Part shown: one piece after another, positions 1 through 8,783 of the stretch
Layout: each line of letters opens with the position of its first letter
How positions within the stretch are numbered: position 1 is the first letter of the stretch
Source of the DNA: CAIOYC01 sp965277345
GTDB taxonomy: Bacteria > Pseudomonadota > Alphaproteobacteria > Caulobacterales > Caulobacteraceae
DNA length: 64,000 nt
Reading direction: 5' to 3'
NCBI GenBank assembly: GCA_965277345.1
Contig: CBDICI010000003.1
Coordinates: 558,001 to 622,000 of the forward strand
Translations under genes and position numbers: made by a program
The notes under the pieces: generated by a model
What the model was told of the DNA's origin: nothing
Databases searched by the model: none
Seen by the model: the letters and a program-made list of their open reading frames with translations, nothing else

Positions 1-2040
1 GATCCGCACCGGCTGGTCGACTTGCACAAACGGGCTGAAACAGGCGGCGGCGCTCGCACACCGCCCCTGCGCCGTCAGCCGCCAGGTGGACGACAGCACC
101 GCCCCGTCCAGCCCCACCAGTCCACCCCCCGCCACGCGGGTCGAGCCGAGCGAGCCCTCCGCGCTGAACGCCCAGGACCGCGTCGCCAGCCAATCGGTCT
201 TCAGCGACAAGAACCGGGTCGAGGCGGGCATCCCATAGCTCGACGACACGCCGGGCAGGAAGGAGCCGAGCGGGCCCTGCGGCTCGGTCAGGCTGCCGTA
301 GGACACCTGCAGCGCCACGGGCCCACGCTGCATCGCCACGCTGGCCAGCGCATAGCGTGACGGCTCCAGGTTGGTCAGGCCGAGGAAGGTGTAGCGGCTG
401 CCGCCGCCGGTCTCTCCGCCGATGGTCAGGCCGAACACGTCATAGGCCGCCTGCACCGCGTGGTCGGAGCGGGCCAGGCTGGCGAACCCGTCGTGCGACG
501 CCACCAGCGAGGGCGAGGGCGCGACGCCGCCCTGCCCGCGCCAGGCCTGGAAACTGAAGGCGCCGGCCCTCACGGCGAAGCGCATGTCCGCCGGAACCTC
601 CTGGGTGGCCAGGAAGCCCAGACCCTCCAACGGGTTGGGCGTGGCGAAATCGCCCCGGCTGGCGGCGAGGTCGAGCGAGACGCCGGGCGCAGCGGCGAGG
701 GTCGTCTCGCTGGCGCGGGGCGCGGGCGCTGTGGACCCCTGGAAACTGGTTCGCGGCGCCGCGCGCAGCCCGTCGCCGAGATTGACCTGGAACAGCCGGT
801 CATAGCTGTCGAAAGCGACGGTGGTCAGCGCGCCGGTGCGCCTGACCGAATTGCCGAACGCGCCGGACAGGGTGGAGCCCAGCTGCGTCCTGATCTGCAC
901 CGCGCCGCCCGCGCTGGCCGGGGTGGACAGGGTTCCCACCGGCTGGAAGGCGCGCTGTAGGTCGATCAGGCCATTGCCATAGGTGGTGTCGACACCGGGG
1001 GTTCCAAGGTCATCCGCCGTCTGGATCAACAGGGCGATGGCCTGCTTGCCCGTCATGTTGGGAAAGGCCTGCAGCAATAACGCCAGCGCCCCCGCCACGT
1101 GCGGCGCGGAGAAGGAGGTGCCGGACGCCCGGTAGCAACTGGTGGCGTCGCAGCCGGTGATGACGTTCTCGCCCGGCGCCACCACGAACTCCGCCGCCGC
1201 CGACCCGGCCAGGTTGGAGAAGCTGGAGATGACATTGTTCTGGTCGGTGGAGCCCACCGCCAGGATCGAGCCCGCAAAGCGCGGATCGACCGCATACATG
1301 GCCGGAAAGTCGGGGTTGGCGGCGCTCTCGTTGCCGGAGGAGATGGCGAACACCACGCCCGAGGCGATGGCGCGCGACAGCGCCGCCTCGAAGTTCGGCC
1401 CGAGGCCGCCGCCTGGGCCGCCGAGCGAAAGGTTGATCACCTTGGCCCCGTGCGCCACGGCGTAATTCACCCCGGTGGCTAGATCGTCGCTGTTGAACGA
1501 GCAGGTCGACATGGTGGAGGGCGGCGACTTGTTGGCCCCCACGGCGCAGCTTCCGGGTGTATCGGCGCGGACGCCGAGGATCGTGGCGTTATAGGCCACG
1601 CCGATGGTGCCGAAGCCGTTGTAGCCGGCGGCGATGATGCCCGAAACCAGGGTGCCGTGATTGTCCTCCCCGTCCGGCGCGTTGCGGCTGGCGAACAGGT
1701 CGGTCGAGAGCGGCGAGACGTTGGCGGCAATATCGGCCTGGGCGTGCTGCACGCCGGAATCCACCACGCCCACCGTGATGCCCGCGCCCGAGGCCCCGGC
1801 GGCATAGGCGGCGCTGGCGTGGATATTGGTCAGGCCATAGTTGCGCAGATATTCGGTACTGGTCGCGCTCGGCCCACTCGGCGGCGGCGAAGGGGGGGGC
1901 GGTGGAGGCGGTGGTGGAGGTGGAGGGGGCGGCGGGGGCGAAACCATGGGCGGAGGTGCGACGGTGGAGCCGCCCCCGCCCCCTCCGCCGCCGCCGCACG
2001 CGCTCAGCATCATCAGCGTGCTCAGCGCCGCCACCGCCAT
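1..2040 (-). CDS. S8 subtilisin-like autotransporter serine protease (C-terminus cut by window edge)
   Basis: Reading from the ATG at 2040 the frame stays open to base 1 (680 codons), so the C-terminus lies outside the window. The N-terminus is a lipoprotein-like signal (hydrophobic stretch ending LSAC-G, lipobox Cys about residue 15), then a Gly run and a long poly-Pro linker. The peptidase S8 triad is visible: Asp in GVVDSGV (about residue 94), His in NHGTLVSG (about 128) and Ser in GTSFSAPHVAGAL (about 307), with an oxyanion-type Asn in SSGNESA. The part after about residue 350 is rich in alternating hydrophobic residues and Gly and looks like a passenger/beta-barrel region. Known family role: outer-membrane-anchored or secreted protease. 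The upstream frame is also open, so the exact start is uncertain; the substrate is unknown. Confidence 0.85.
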   Translation of the reverse strand, partial: MAVAALSTLMMLSACGGGGGGGGGSTVAPPPMVSPPPPPPPPPPPPPPPPSPPPSGPSATSTEYLRNYGLTNIHASAAYAAGASGAGITVGVVDSGVQHAQADIAANVSPLSTDLFASRNAPDGEDNHGTLVSGIIAAGYNGFGTIGVAYNATILGVRADTPGSCAVGANKSPPSTMSTCSFNSDDLATGVNYAVAHGAKVINLSLGGPGGGLGPNFEAALSRAIASGVVFAISSGNESAANPDFPAMYAVDPRFAGSILAVGSTDQNNVISSFSNLAGSAAAEFVVAPGENVITGCDATSCYRASGTSFSAPHVAGALALLLQAFPNMTGKQAIALLIQTADDLGTPGVDTTYGNGLIDLQRAFQPVGTLSTPASAGGAVQIRTQLGSTLSGAFGNSVRRTGALTTVAFDSYDRLFQVNLGDGLRAAPRTSFQGSTAPAPRASETTLAAAPGVSLDLAASRGDFATPNPLEGLGFLATQEVPADMRFAVRAGAFSFQAWRGQGGVAPSPSLVASHDGFASLARSDHAVQAAYDVFGLTIGGETGGGSRYTFLGLTNLEPSRYALASVAMQRGPVALQVSYGSLTEPQGPLGSFLPGVSSSYGMPASTRFLSLKTDWLATRSWAFSAEGSLGSTRVAGGGLVGLDGAVLSSTWRLTAQGRCASAAACFSPFVQVDQPVRI

Positions 2041-2212
2041 GACCGGGCGGCGCAGCGGCGGACAATAGGGAACGGTGTATTTGACCGAGTCCGCGGGACG
2101 CCAGCACCCGCGACCCCTGCTCCGATGCGTCGGCATCCAACCCTCCCGCTACGCGAACTCCTGGCGGGAGAGTATGCCAAAGACCGTGAAGCGAAAGGCC
2201 GAAATCGGCGGC

Positions 2213-3154
2213 TTAATAGCCGGTGGAAGGCGCGCCATAGCCGGGGTTCGGCCGGGGCGCCCGATAGGCCGGCTGGGACGGCGCGCCGTCGAGCTGGCCC
2301 GGCCTTGGACGGGCATAGTCCGGCGTGAACGGCTGGCCATAGCCCGGCTGCGGCGCCGGTGCGCCATAGCCCGGACGCAGCGCATAGGTCCGCTCCATCC
2401 GGGGCGCGGCGCAGACGATCGGCGTCCAGCGCGTGTGGGCGGGCGCCGACAGAACGCGCCGTTCGATAAAGCGGGGCGGCTGGCGCGTCTCGATCCGCAC
2501 CCGCCGGCCCGGCGTCACCAATACCCGGTCGCTCACCGTGCGATAGACCGGCGCAACCGAGTGATCGATCACGCGTTCTGGCGTGACGACGAAATGCTCG
2601 ACGATCCGCTCGCGGCTGGACGGACCCTTGACCACACAGGTGCGGCCGGGGCTGACCAGGACGCGGATACGGCGGATTTCATAGCGGGCGGGGACCCGCA
2701 CGCGGCACATCACCTCGCCCGTCGGCGCGACGCTGATGGCTTGCCCGTAGCCTTCGTCGCCATAGCCCTGGCGGGCGTGGCCGGCGCGCCAGACCAGGTG
2801 CGCCCGGGCGACCTGTATCCGCCGCACTTCCCAGCGATAGACGGGCGACGCCTCGACGATACGATCCGCGCCGGGGTGTTCGACCCAGTGCATCCGCGTC
2901 CCCATCACGGCCGGAAGGGTCTGATGGTCCACACGGCCGGGCGCGACCATCACCTGTCGCGTCTGCGTCCGATAGACGGCGGGGATGTCGCGCCAGCCGA
3001 TCAGCGGCGGCTGCGGCACGGCGATGCGGTCGGTGCGATAGACGGGGGCGACGGCGCTGCGCGAGAAGCATTCGCCGGCGTGGGCGCCCCGCGGCAACTC
3101 CCGCAAGGTCGTGGCGGAGGCGGCGCCGACGGCGAGAAGACTCGCCCCGGCCAT
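2213..3154 (-). CDS. Secreted repeat-containing hypothetical protein
   Basis: I do not recognise a named family. From the ATG at 3154 the protein (313 aa) starts with a short signal-like stretch (MAGASLLAVGAASA then TTLRE). A longer form from a GTG at 3253 is open but puts the hydrophobic stretch internally, so I prefer 3154. The mature part contains diverged repeats of the type PVYRT...VMVAPGR, IRRIRVLVSPGR and SDRVLVTPGR, each ending in a basic Pro-Gly-Arg turn. The C-terminus is a Pro/Gly/Tyr-rich tail with several PGYGAP-like units. It is divergent from purB and is probably exported to the periplasm or surface. Function unknown. Confidence 0.7.
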   Translation of the reverse strand: MAGASLLAVGAASATTLRELPRGAHAGECFSRSAVAPVYRTDRIAVPQPPLIGWRDIPAVYRTQTRQVMVAPGRVDHQTLPAVMGTRMHWVEHPGADRIVEASPVYRWEVRRIQVARAHLVWRAGHARQGYGDEGYGQAISVAPTGEVMCRVRVPARYEIRRIRVLVSPGRTCVVKGPSSRERIVEHFVVTPERVIDHSVAPVYRTVSDRVLVTPGRRVRIETRQPPRFIERRVLSAPAHTRWTPIVCAAPRMERTYALRPGYGAPAPQPGYGQPFTPDYARPRPGQLDGAPSQPAYRAPRPNPGYGAPSTGY

Positions 3155-3300
3155 CAGCCTGAAGGTAAACGCAAATACCGGCACTGGCCTGAACTCCAAA
3201 ACAACGGGGGCGGCGCGCCGTCCCGGCTTGACACAATCACTCCCCCGCCCCACTCCGCCTGCACCCTCCGCGCCAAGGCGGCAAGCTGAGCAGGCCGAAT

Positions 3301-4611
3301 ATGATTCCCCGTTACGCCCGACCGGAGATGGCCGCCCTGTGGTCGCCCGAGACCCGCTATCGCATCTGGTTCGAAATCGAGGCGCACGCCGCCGACGCCA
3401 TGGCCGCGCTTGGTGTGATCCCCGAGGCCGCCGCCGCCGCCATCTGGGCCAAGGGCAAGGACGCGGTGTGGGACGCCGAGCGCATCGACGAGATCGAGCG
3501 CACCACCAAGCACGACGTCATCGCCTTCCTCACCCACGTGTCTGAGATCGTCGGCCCGGAGGCCAGGTTCCTGCACCAGGGCATGACCTCCTCCGACGTG
3601 CTCGACACCTGTTTGGCGGTGCAACTCACCCGGTCCGCCGACGCCTTGATCGAGGATGTGGACCTGGTGCTGGCGGCGCTGAAGCGGCGCGCCACGGAGC
3701 ATCGCCTGACCCCCACCGTGGGCCGCAGCCACGGCATCCACGCCGAACCCACCACCTTCGGCCTGAAGTTGGCCGGCCACTACGCCGAGTTCCAGCGCGC
3801 CAAGGAGCGGCTGGCCATGGCCCGCTTCGAGGTGGCCACCTGCGCCATTTCCGGCGCGGTCGGCACCTTCGCCAATGTGGACCCCAGGGTGGAGGAGCAC
3901 GTGGCGGCGAAGATGGGGCTGGTGGTGGAGCCCGTCTCCACCCAGGTCATCCCCCGCGACCGGCACGCGGCCTATTTCGCCGCCCTGGCGGTGGTGGCCG
4001 CCTCGGTGGAGCGACTCGCCACCGAAATCCGCCATCTGCAGCGGACCGAGGTGCTGGAGGCCGAGGAGCCGTTCGATCCCGGCCAGAAGGGCTCCTCCGC
4101 CATGCCGCACAAGCGCAATCCGGTGCTGACCGAGAACCTGACCGGTCTGGCCCGGCTGGTGCGCTCCGCCGTCGTGCCCGCGCTGGAGGACGTGGCGCTG
4201 TGGCACGAGCGGGACATCAGCCACTCCTCCGTCGAGCGCGGCATCGCGCCCGACGCCACGGTGCACCTCGACTTCGCCCTGCGCCGCCTGGCCGGCCTGA
4301 TGGAGCGGCTGAACATCTATCCGGACAACATGCGCAAGAACCTGGATCGCCTCGGCGGATTGGTGTTCTCGCAGCGGGTGATGCTGGAACTGACCCAGAA
4401 GGGCATGAGCCGCGAGGACGCCTATGCCGCGGTGCAACGGAACGCCATGAAGGTCTGGCGCGGCGAGGGCCGCTTCATCGACTTCCTCAAGGCCGATCCG
4501 GAGGTGCGATCCCATCTGGCCGACGCGGAACTGGAAGGCCTGTTCGACCTCGGTTACCACTTCAAGCACGTGGATACGATCTTCGCCCGGGTGTTCGGAG
4601 TTCAGCCCTGA
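3301..4611 (+). CDS. purB: Adenylosuccinate lyase
   Basis: 436 aa, the usual length for bacterial PurB. It catalyses two fumarate eliminations: SAICAR to AICAR in de novo purine synthesis, and adenylosuccinate to AMP. The fumarase/aspartase superfamily signature GSSAMPHKRNP lies at about residues 264-274, the TSSDVLDT substrate loop at about 97, and the catalytic-His region SHGIHAEPTTFG at about 143. The start ATG at 3301 gives the canonical N-terminus MIPRYARPEM. The stop overlaps the start of the next gene (TGATG), suggesting co-transcription. Other purine genes (purC, purS, purQ) lie 2 kb downstream on the same strand. Confidence 0.97.
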   Translation: MIPRYARPEMAALWSPETRYRIWFEIEAHAADAMAALGVIPEAAAAAIWAKGKDAVWDAERIDEIERTTKHDVIAFLTHVSEIVGPEARFLHQGMTSSDVLDTCLAVQLTRSADALIEDVDLVLAALKRRATEHRLTPTVGRSHGIHAEPTTFGLKLAGHYAEFQRAKERLAMARFEVATCAISGAVGTFANVDPRVEEHVAAKMGLVVEPVSTQVIPRDRHAAYFAALAVVAASVERLATEIRHLQRTEVLEAEEPFDPGQKGSSAMPHKRNPVLTENLTGLARLVRSAVVPALEDVALWHERDISHSSVERGIAPDATVHLDFALRRLAGLMERLNIYPDNMRKNLDRLGGLVFSQRVMLELTQKGMSREDAYAAVQRNAMKVWRGEGRFIDFLKADPEVRSHLADAELEGLFDLGYHFKHVDTIFARVFGVQP

Positions 4612-5042
4612 TGCTCGCCGTCGCCCTGCTTCTCGCCGCCGCGGCTCCAGCGCCGGTCTCGCCGCCCGCCGTGGCCAATCCCGCTCCGGCGCCCAGGGCC
4701 GAGGCGGTGATCGAGCCGGTCTGGCTCAGCGGTCCAGGCCCGAGCCTGATGGCCAACTGCACCAAGGGCTATCTCACCGACCCCGCCTTCACCGGGGAAT
4801 CCATCGTCGTCGGCTGCGTGGTGCAGAAGGACGGGTCGTTGGGCCAGTGCCTCGTCAAGGAAAGCAAGCGGGCGCAGGCCGCCGGGGTGCAGGACGTGGC
4901 CATCTGCGCCGTGGCGGGGTTCCGCATGGGGCCGATCGACAAGTTCGGCAAACCCGTGGCCGGCCGCCCGGTCCTGATCCCGATGGGCATCGCCACCGTG
5001 GTGGACCCGCCCGCCGCTCCGGCGCCGACCCCACCGAAATAA
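4611..5042 (+). CDS. Exported TonB C-terminal-like small protein
   Basis: 143 aa, translationally coupled to purB by a TGATG overlap. It has a short N-terminal hydrophobic signal (MLAVALLLAAAAPAPV) and a Pro/Ala-rich linker. The folded region, with a VGCVVQKDGSLGQCLV segment followed by FRMGP and GRPVLIPM, resembles the beta-alpha-beta pattern of TonB C-terminal-like proteins common in Caulobacterales (a match made by eye). There is no transmembrane anchor beyond the signal, so a classical energy transducer is unlikely. Its stop abuts the stop of the convergent zeta-inhibitor gene. Function unknown; probably periplasmic. Confidence 0.75.
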   Translation: MLAVALLLAAAAPAPVSPPAVANPAPAPRAEAVIEPVWLSGPGPSLMANCTKGYLTDPAFTGESIVVGCVVQKDGSLGQCLVKESKRAQAAGVQDVAICAVAGFRMGPIDKFGKPVAGRPVLIPMGIATVVDPPAAPAPTPPK

Positions 5043-5366
5043 TCAACCCGCCGCCTGAATCTCCTCGCGGGCGGTGGCGAGTTGGCGGTCCATCTCGCTG
5101 CGGATGGCGCTGTCGGTCACCTGCACGCCCGAGGCGGTCAGATCGTTGTGCAGCTTGCGGAACACGTCCTCGTCGCCCGGCTCCTTCAGGTCCTCGCGCA
5201 CGATGGAGCCGGCATAGTCCTCCAGCGCCTTGCCTTCCAGGCCCATGAGCCGGCCGGCCCATTCGCCGACGCGGCGATCGCGCCGGGCGATGGCCCTGAA
5301 CTCGAGCGCCTGTTCGAGGGCGAAGTGCGCCTCGAACGCCTGTTCGCGCTCATCGAAGGTGGTCAT
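5043..5366 (-). CDS. DUF1476 family F1-ATPase inhibitor (zeta subunit)
   Basis: 107 aa from the ATG at 5366, which yields the family-typical start MTTFDEREQAFEAHFA; an upstream in-frame start would add an atypical tail. Conserved DUF1476 features include DEREQAFE at the N-terminus, the central ARRDRRVGEWAG segment and EPGDEDVFRK. In alphaproteobacteria (shown in Paracoccus) this family is the zeta subunit that inhibits the hydrolytic activity of F1FO-ATP synthase by inserting its N-terminus into F1. It is cytoplasmic and all helical. It is convergent with the preceding exported-protein gene and shares its strand with the KirBac gene 57 bp upstream. Confidence 0.9.
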   Translation of the reverse strand: MTTFDEREQAFEAHFALEQALEFRAIARRDRRVGEWAGRLMGLEGKALEDYAGSIVREDLKEPGDEDVFRKLHNDLTASGVQVTDSAIRSEMDRQLATAREEIQAAG

Positions 5367-5423
5367 CCCTACAGTCTCCACGCCGTCGCCGAGGGGCGCA
5401 AAGGCCACGCTTCGCCCGGCAAA

Positions 5424-6425
5424 TCAAGCGAGCGGATCGCGCCATTCCAGCTCTTCCACATCGTGGAAGCGGCCATAGTCGATGATCCGCCGCCCGTCCT
5501 CGTCATACAGGATCACGTCGGCGAACCGCTTGTCCCACAGGATGTCCTCGGGGAGATAGGCGTATCTCGCGTGGATGCGCTGGGCGAAGGTCTCGTCTAC
5601 CCCGGAAAGGACGACGATGATCTGCAGGCCCTCCTCCTCCATGCTGTCGGTGGTTGCGCCGTGGAGCGGGCTGCTTTCATCGATTACATGCATGATGGCC
5701 CAGGTCAGGGCGAACAGCGGCGAGCGCGAGCGGGTCGCCTTCAGGTCCTCGAAGCGGCGCATAAGCTGTCCCTCGGCGGTGCGCTTCTGCTTGGTGACCG
5801 AAAGCGTGACCTCCGCCTCCAGGATCTGGTTGGCGCGCTCGTTGGCGGCGCGCAGCATCAGGGTCCTTCGCCCCTCATGGGTGGTGATGATGGCGTTTCG
5901 CGAGAAGATCACCCGCGCCGTCGGCCGCGACACCCGCGCGAAGATCACGCCGGTAGCCACCGCCACAAAGGAGAGGCCGAGGAAGTTCTCCGCCGTCATC
6001 ACCATGTTGGCATAGAGGTCGCGCGGGGCGAGAACGCCGTAGCCGATGGTGCCGATGGTCTCGACGCTGAAGAAGAAGGCGTCCGCGAACGACCCCGCCC
6101 GCGCATTGGCGATCCCCGCCGGGTCGAGCACATACAGCACGGCGAACAAAGCGTTCAGCGTCAGGTATGAACCCAGGCCGATGGCGGCGAACACGGGCCA
6201 GCGGGTGGTCAGCAGCCAGTGATAGACGTCCAGCGGATTGCGGCGGCGATTGCGGATTTCCAGCGCACCGCGATTGCGCGCGGTGAACATGCGCGGCAAC
6301 CTGGCGGTCACATGCGGCGGCGGCGCGGCGCGGCGGGGTCCCTGGGAATCGAACGCCGGCATGGGCGAACCGCCCGCGTCGGCGGCGTCCGTCTCGACCT
6401 CTTCCCGCAGCGCTTCGTCTTCCAC
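5424..6425 (-). CDS. Inward-rectifier potassium channel (KirBac type)
   Basis: The start chosen is the GTG at 6425, which has a strong GGGAGG Shine-Dalgarno 6 nt upstream (an open frame also extends to 6464). Protein about 333 aa. Order of parts: cytoplasmic N-terminus with a slide-helix segment (NPLDVYHWLLTTRWP), TM1 (FAAIGLGSYLTLNALFAVLY), pore helix, selectivity filter TIGYG at about residue 126-130, TM2 (LGLSFVAVATGVIFARVS), then the all-beta Kir cytoplasmic domain with RTLMLRAANERANQI and an SPLHG segment. KirBac channels conduct K+ across the inner membrane. The filter is intact, so it should be functional. Confidence 0.92.
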   Translation of the reverse strand: MEDEALREEVETDAADAGGSPMPAFDSQGPRRAAPPPHVTARLPRMFTARNRGALEIRNRRRNPLDVYHWLLTTRWPVFAAIGLGSYLTLNALFAVLYVLDPAGIANARAGSFADAFFFSVETIGTIGYGVLAPRDLYANMVMTAENFLGLSFVAVATGVIFARVSRPTARVIFSRNAIITTHEGRRTLMLRAANERANQILEAEVTLSVTKQKRTAEGQLMRRFEDLKATRSRSPLFALTWAIMHVIDESSPLHGATTDSMEEEGLQIIVVLSGVDETFAQRIHARYAYLPEDILWDKRFADVILYDEDGRRIIDYGRFHDVEELEWRDPLA

Positions 6426-6541
6426 GCCCGCCCTCCCTCTCGGCAATTCCCTTACGCCGTCCAAACGCCTATATCGAGCGGGGTGTGGACCGGATTCGCG
6501 GCTTGACGCCGTGCGCCCTCCCCGGCCGCGCTGACGAGGAC

Positions 6542-7303
6542 ATGATGACCCGCCGCAAGAAGATCTATGAGGGCAAGGCCAAGATCCTGTACGAAGGACC
6601 CGAGCCCGGCACCCTGATCCAGTATTTCAAGGATGACGCCACTGCCTTCAACGCCCAGAAAAAGGCGGTACTGGAGGGCAAGGGCGTGATCAACAACCGC
6701 ATCTCCGAATACGTGATGACGCGGCTGAACTCCATCGGCGTGCACAACCACTTCATCAGGCGGCTGAACCTGCGCGAACAACTGATCAAGGAGGTGGAGA
6801 TCATTCCCCTCGAGGTGGTGTGCCGCAACATCGCCGCCGGCTCCATGTCCCAGCGCCTCGGCATTCCCGAGGGCCAGGTGCTGCCGCGTTCGATCATCGA
6901 GTTCTATTACAAGCGCGACGACCTCAACGACCCCCTGGTCACCGAGGAGCACATCACCGCCTTCAACTGGGCGCAGACCACCGAGATCGACGATATCCTG
7001 GCCACCACCCTGCGTATCAACGACTTTCTGTCCGGCATGTTCGGCGCCATCGGCATCACCCTGGTGGACTTCAAGATCGAATACGGCCGTATCTGGGAGG
7101 GCGACTTTTCCCGCGTGATCCTGGCCGACGAGATCAGCCCGGACAGCTGCCGCCTCTGGGACAGCAACACCAACGAGAAGCTCGACAAGGACCGCTTTCG
7201 CCGCGACCTCGGCAATGTGATCGAAAGCTACACCGAGGTGGCGCGCCGGCTCGGCATTATGCAGGAGATGCCGACGGTGATCCAGGGGGGCAAGGGCGCG
7301 TGA
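6542..7303 (+). CDS. purC: Phosphoribosylaminoimidazole-succinocarboxamide synthase
   Basis: 253 aa from the ATG at 6542 (another ATG is the next codon). It ligates aspartate to CAIR using ATP to give SAICAR, the substrate of PurB. Family features: KIYEGKAKILYEG at the N-terminus (ATP-binding loop), IPLEVVCRNIAAGS (signature around residue 92), LVDFKIEYGR and EISPDSCRLWD (metal/substrate acidic residues), all in the usual order. The stop overlaps the GTG start of purS (GTGA), so purC-purS form a translationally coupled operon. Confidence 0.97.
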   Translation: MMTRRKKIYEGKAKILYEGPEPGTLIQYFKDDATAFNAQKKAVLEGKGVINNRISEYVMTRLNSIGVHNHFIRRLNLREQLIKEVEIIPLEVVCRNIAAGSMSQRLGIPEGQVLPRSIIEFYYKRDDLNDPLVTEEHITAFNWAQTTEIDDILATTLRINDFLSGMFGAIGITLVDFKIEYGRIWEGDFSRVILADEISPDSCRLWDSNTNEKLDKDRFRRDLGNVIESYTEVARRLGIMQEMPTVIQGGKGA

Positions 7304-7539
7304 AAGTCCGCGTAGAGGTCTTCCTGAAACCCGGCGTGCTGGACGTGCAGGGCAAGGCGATCGAGGCGGCGCTGGGCGGGCTGGGCTTTTCCGGCGTTTC
7401 GGACGTGCGTGTCGGCCGCATCATCGCCTTCGACAGCGCCGCGACCGACAAGGCCGCCGCCGAGGCCGACGCCAGGCAGATGGCCGAGCGCCTGCTCGCC
7501 AACCAGGTGATCGAGAGTTACCGGGTGGAGGCGGCGTAG
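7300..7539 (+). CDS. purS: Phosphoribosylformylglycinamidine synthase subunit PurS
   Basis: 79 aa starting at GTG 7300 and overlapping the purC stop by 4 nt. Sequence features typical of PurS: MKVRVEVFLKPGVLDVQG (beta-strand with KPGVLDPQG-like motif), an ALGGLGFSGVSDVRVGR helix-strand unit, and an AEADARQMAERLLANQVIESY C-terminus. PurS dimers bridge PurQ and PurL in the FGAM synthase complex, passing ammonia from PurQ. It is followed directly by an unrelated GIY-YIG gene that separates it from purQ. Confidence 0.95.
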   Translation: MKVRVEVFLKPGVLDVQGKAIEAALGGLGFSGVSDVRVGRIIAFDSAATDKAAAEADARQMAERLLANQVIESYRVEAA

Positions 7540-8000
7540 TGCCCCCCAACTCTGTATTCGTAGAGCGGACAGCGAAAACGCCAAAGCTCTTCTCAGAGCT
7601 GTTGAACCAGCCTCTGACAAAAATGGCCGAACTATCGGCACCCAGGGCAGCTGCAATTTATGTGTTCTACTATAACGAACAAGCCGTCCACGTAGGGCGG
7701 ACACGCAACCTTCGTCAACGCCTCAGAGGTCATATCACAAATAGTCATTACTCTGCATCCTTTGCTTTCAAGCGCGCCCGGTTGGATACACAGATCCAGG
7801 CCACCTACAAAAAGGGGCAAGGGCGTGGTGATATGCTCACAAATCCAATTTTCGCTGCCGCCTTCGCTAAATCACTAGCCGAAGTGAAGGGCATGGCTGT
7901 CCGTTACCTGCAGGTGGATGACCCAATAGATCAGTATCTATTGGAGCTCTACGCCGCGCTGGAACTCAGAACCTCGTTAAGTGAATTTGGTACCCACTGA
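7539..8000 (+). CDS. GIY-YIG domain protein inserted in pur operon
   Basis: 153 aa from the GTG at 7539, overlapping the purS stop; its stop overlaps the purQ start (TGATG). A diverged GIY-YIG core is visible: AAIYVFYYNEQAVHVGRTRN (GIY replaced by IYVF, YIG replaced by HVG), then the conserved Arg-rich helix LRQRLRGH, and a late Glu in LLELYAALEL. The DNA is visibly AT-richer than the flanking pur genes (for example ATCAGTATCTATTGG), suggesting recent acquisition. Such single-domain proteins are nucleases or nuclease-like; catalytic ability here is uncertain because of the altered motif. The gene is co-transcribed with the purine genes by position only; no purine function is implied. Confidence 0.8.
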   Translation: MPPNSVFVERTAKTPKLFSELLNQPLTKMAELSAPRAAAIYVFYYNEQAVHVGRTRNLRQRLRGHITNSHYSASFAFKRARLDTQIQATYKKGQGRGDMLTNPIFAAAFAKSLAEVKGMAVRYLQVDDPIDQYLLELYAALELRTSLSEFGTH

Positions 8001-8662
8001 TGAAATCCGCCGTCATCGTCTTCCCCGGGTCCAACTGCGACCGGGATTGCGCCGTCGCCATCGAGCGCTCTACCGGCTCGAAGGCGAAGATGGTCTGGCA
8101 CGGCGACAGCGATCTGCCCGCCGGCCTTGACCTGATCGTACTGCCGGGCGGGTTCTCCTATGGCGATTATCTGCGCTGTGGGGCGATGGCGGCGCTCTCG
8201 CCGGTCATGGGGGCGGTGAAGGCGGCGGCGGATCGCGGCGTGGCGGTGGTGGGGATCTGCAACGGCTTCCAGGTGCTGTGCGAGGCCGGGATGCTGCCGG
8301 GCGCGCTGCTGCGCAACGCCGGGCTGAAATACGTCTGCAAGCCGGTCAGCCTGGATGTGGTCAATGGCCAGACCCGCTTTACCTCCGCCTATGGCGAACG
8401 GCGTGAGGCGGTGATGACGGTGGGCAACGGCGAGGGCAATTTCTTTGCCGATGAAGAGACTTTGGATCGGCTCGAAGGCGAAGGCCGCGTGGTGTTCCGC
8501 TATCGGGACAACCCCAACGGTTCGGCCCGCGCCATCGCGGGCATCGTCAACGACGGCGGCAATGTGCTGGGCCTGATGCCCCACCCCGACCGCGCCTTCG
8601 AGGCCGATCTCGGCTCCGCCGACGGCGCGACCCTGTTCCAGAGCATCGCCGCCGCGGCGTGA
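8000..8662 (+). CDS. purQ: Phosphoribosylformylglycinamidine synthase, glutaminase subunit PurQ
   Basis: 220 aa, class I glutamine amidotransferase. It releases ammonia from glutamine for FGAR amidation with PurL and PurS. The nucleophile elbow GICNGFQVL (Cys at about residue 87), the LPGGFSYGDYLR oxyanion region and the C-terminal His-Glu segment MPHPDRAFE are all present. Start ATG at 8000 overlaps the stop of the GIY-YIG gene. No purL follows in this window; the next gene is unrelated. Confidence 0.97.
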   Translation: MKSAVIVFPGSNCDRDCAVAIERSTGSKAKMVWHGDSDLPAGLDLIVLPGGFSYGDYLRCGAMAALSPVMGAVKAAADRGVAVVGICNGFQVLCEAGMLPGALLRNAGLKYVCKPVSLDVVNGQTRFTSAYGERREAVMTVGNGEGNFFADEETLDRLEGEGRVVFRYRDNPNGSARAIAGIVNDGGNVLGLMPHPDRAFEADLGSADGATLFQSIAAAA

Positions 8663-8726
8663 GGCGCCTCACCCCGGGGGTCGATCTGAAGAACAATTCA
8701 TGTGCGTCCCCGGGCTTGCCAGCCTC

Positions 8727-8764
8727 GACCCTGATCGGTTCAATTTGAACCGTGAATCAGGGTC
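8727..8764. repeat. Intergenic palindromic element (two-part hairpin)
   Basis: The 38-bp stretch has outer arms GACCCTGAT and ATCAGGGTC and an inner palindrome CGGTTCAA-T-TTGAACCG, with a 3-nt asymmetric TGA. It lies just after purQ. Could be a terminator-like stem (no T-run follows) or, more likely, a member of a dispersed palindromic repeat family; only one copy is visible here. Confidence 0.7.
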
Positions 8765-8783
8765 TACACCCTGAGTTTGGAGC

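Noticed and set aside
1589..2140. Minus-strand frame overlapping the S8 protease N-terminus
   Set aside because: The neighbouring frame carries the lipobox, poly-Pro linker and the S8 triad without interruption.
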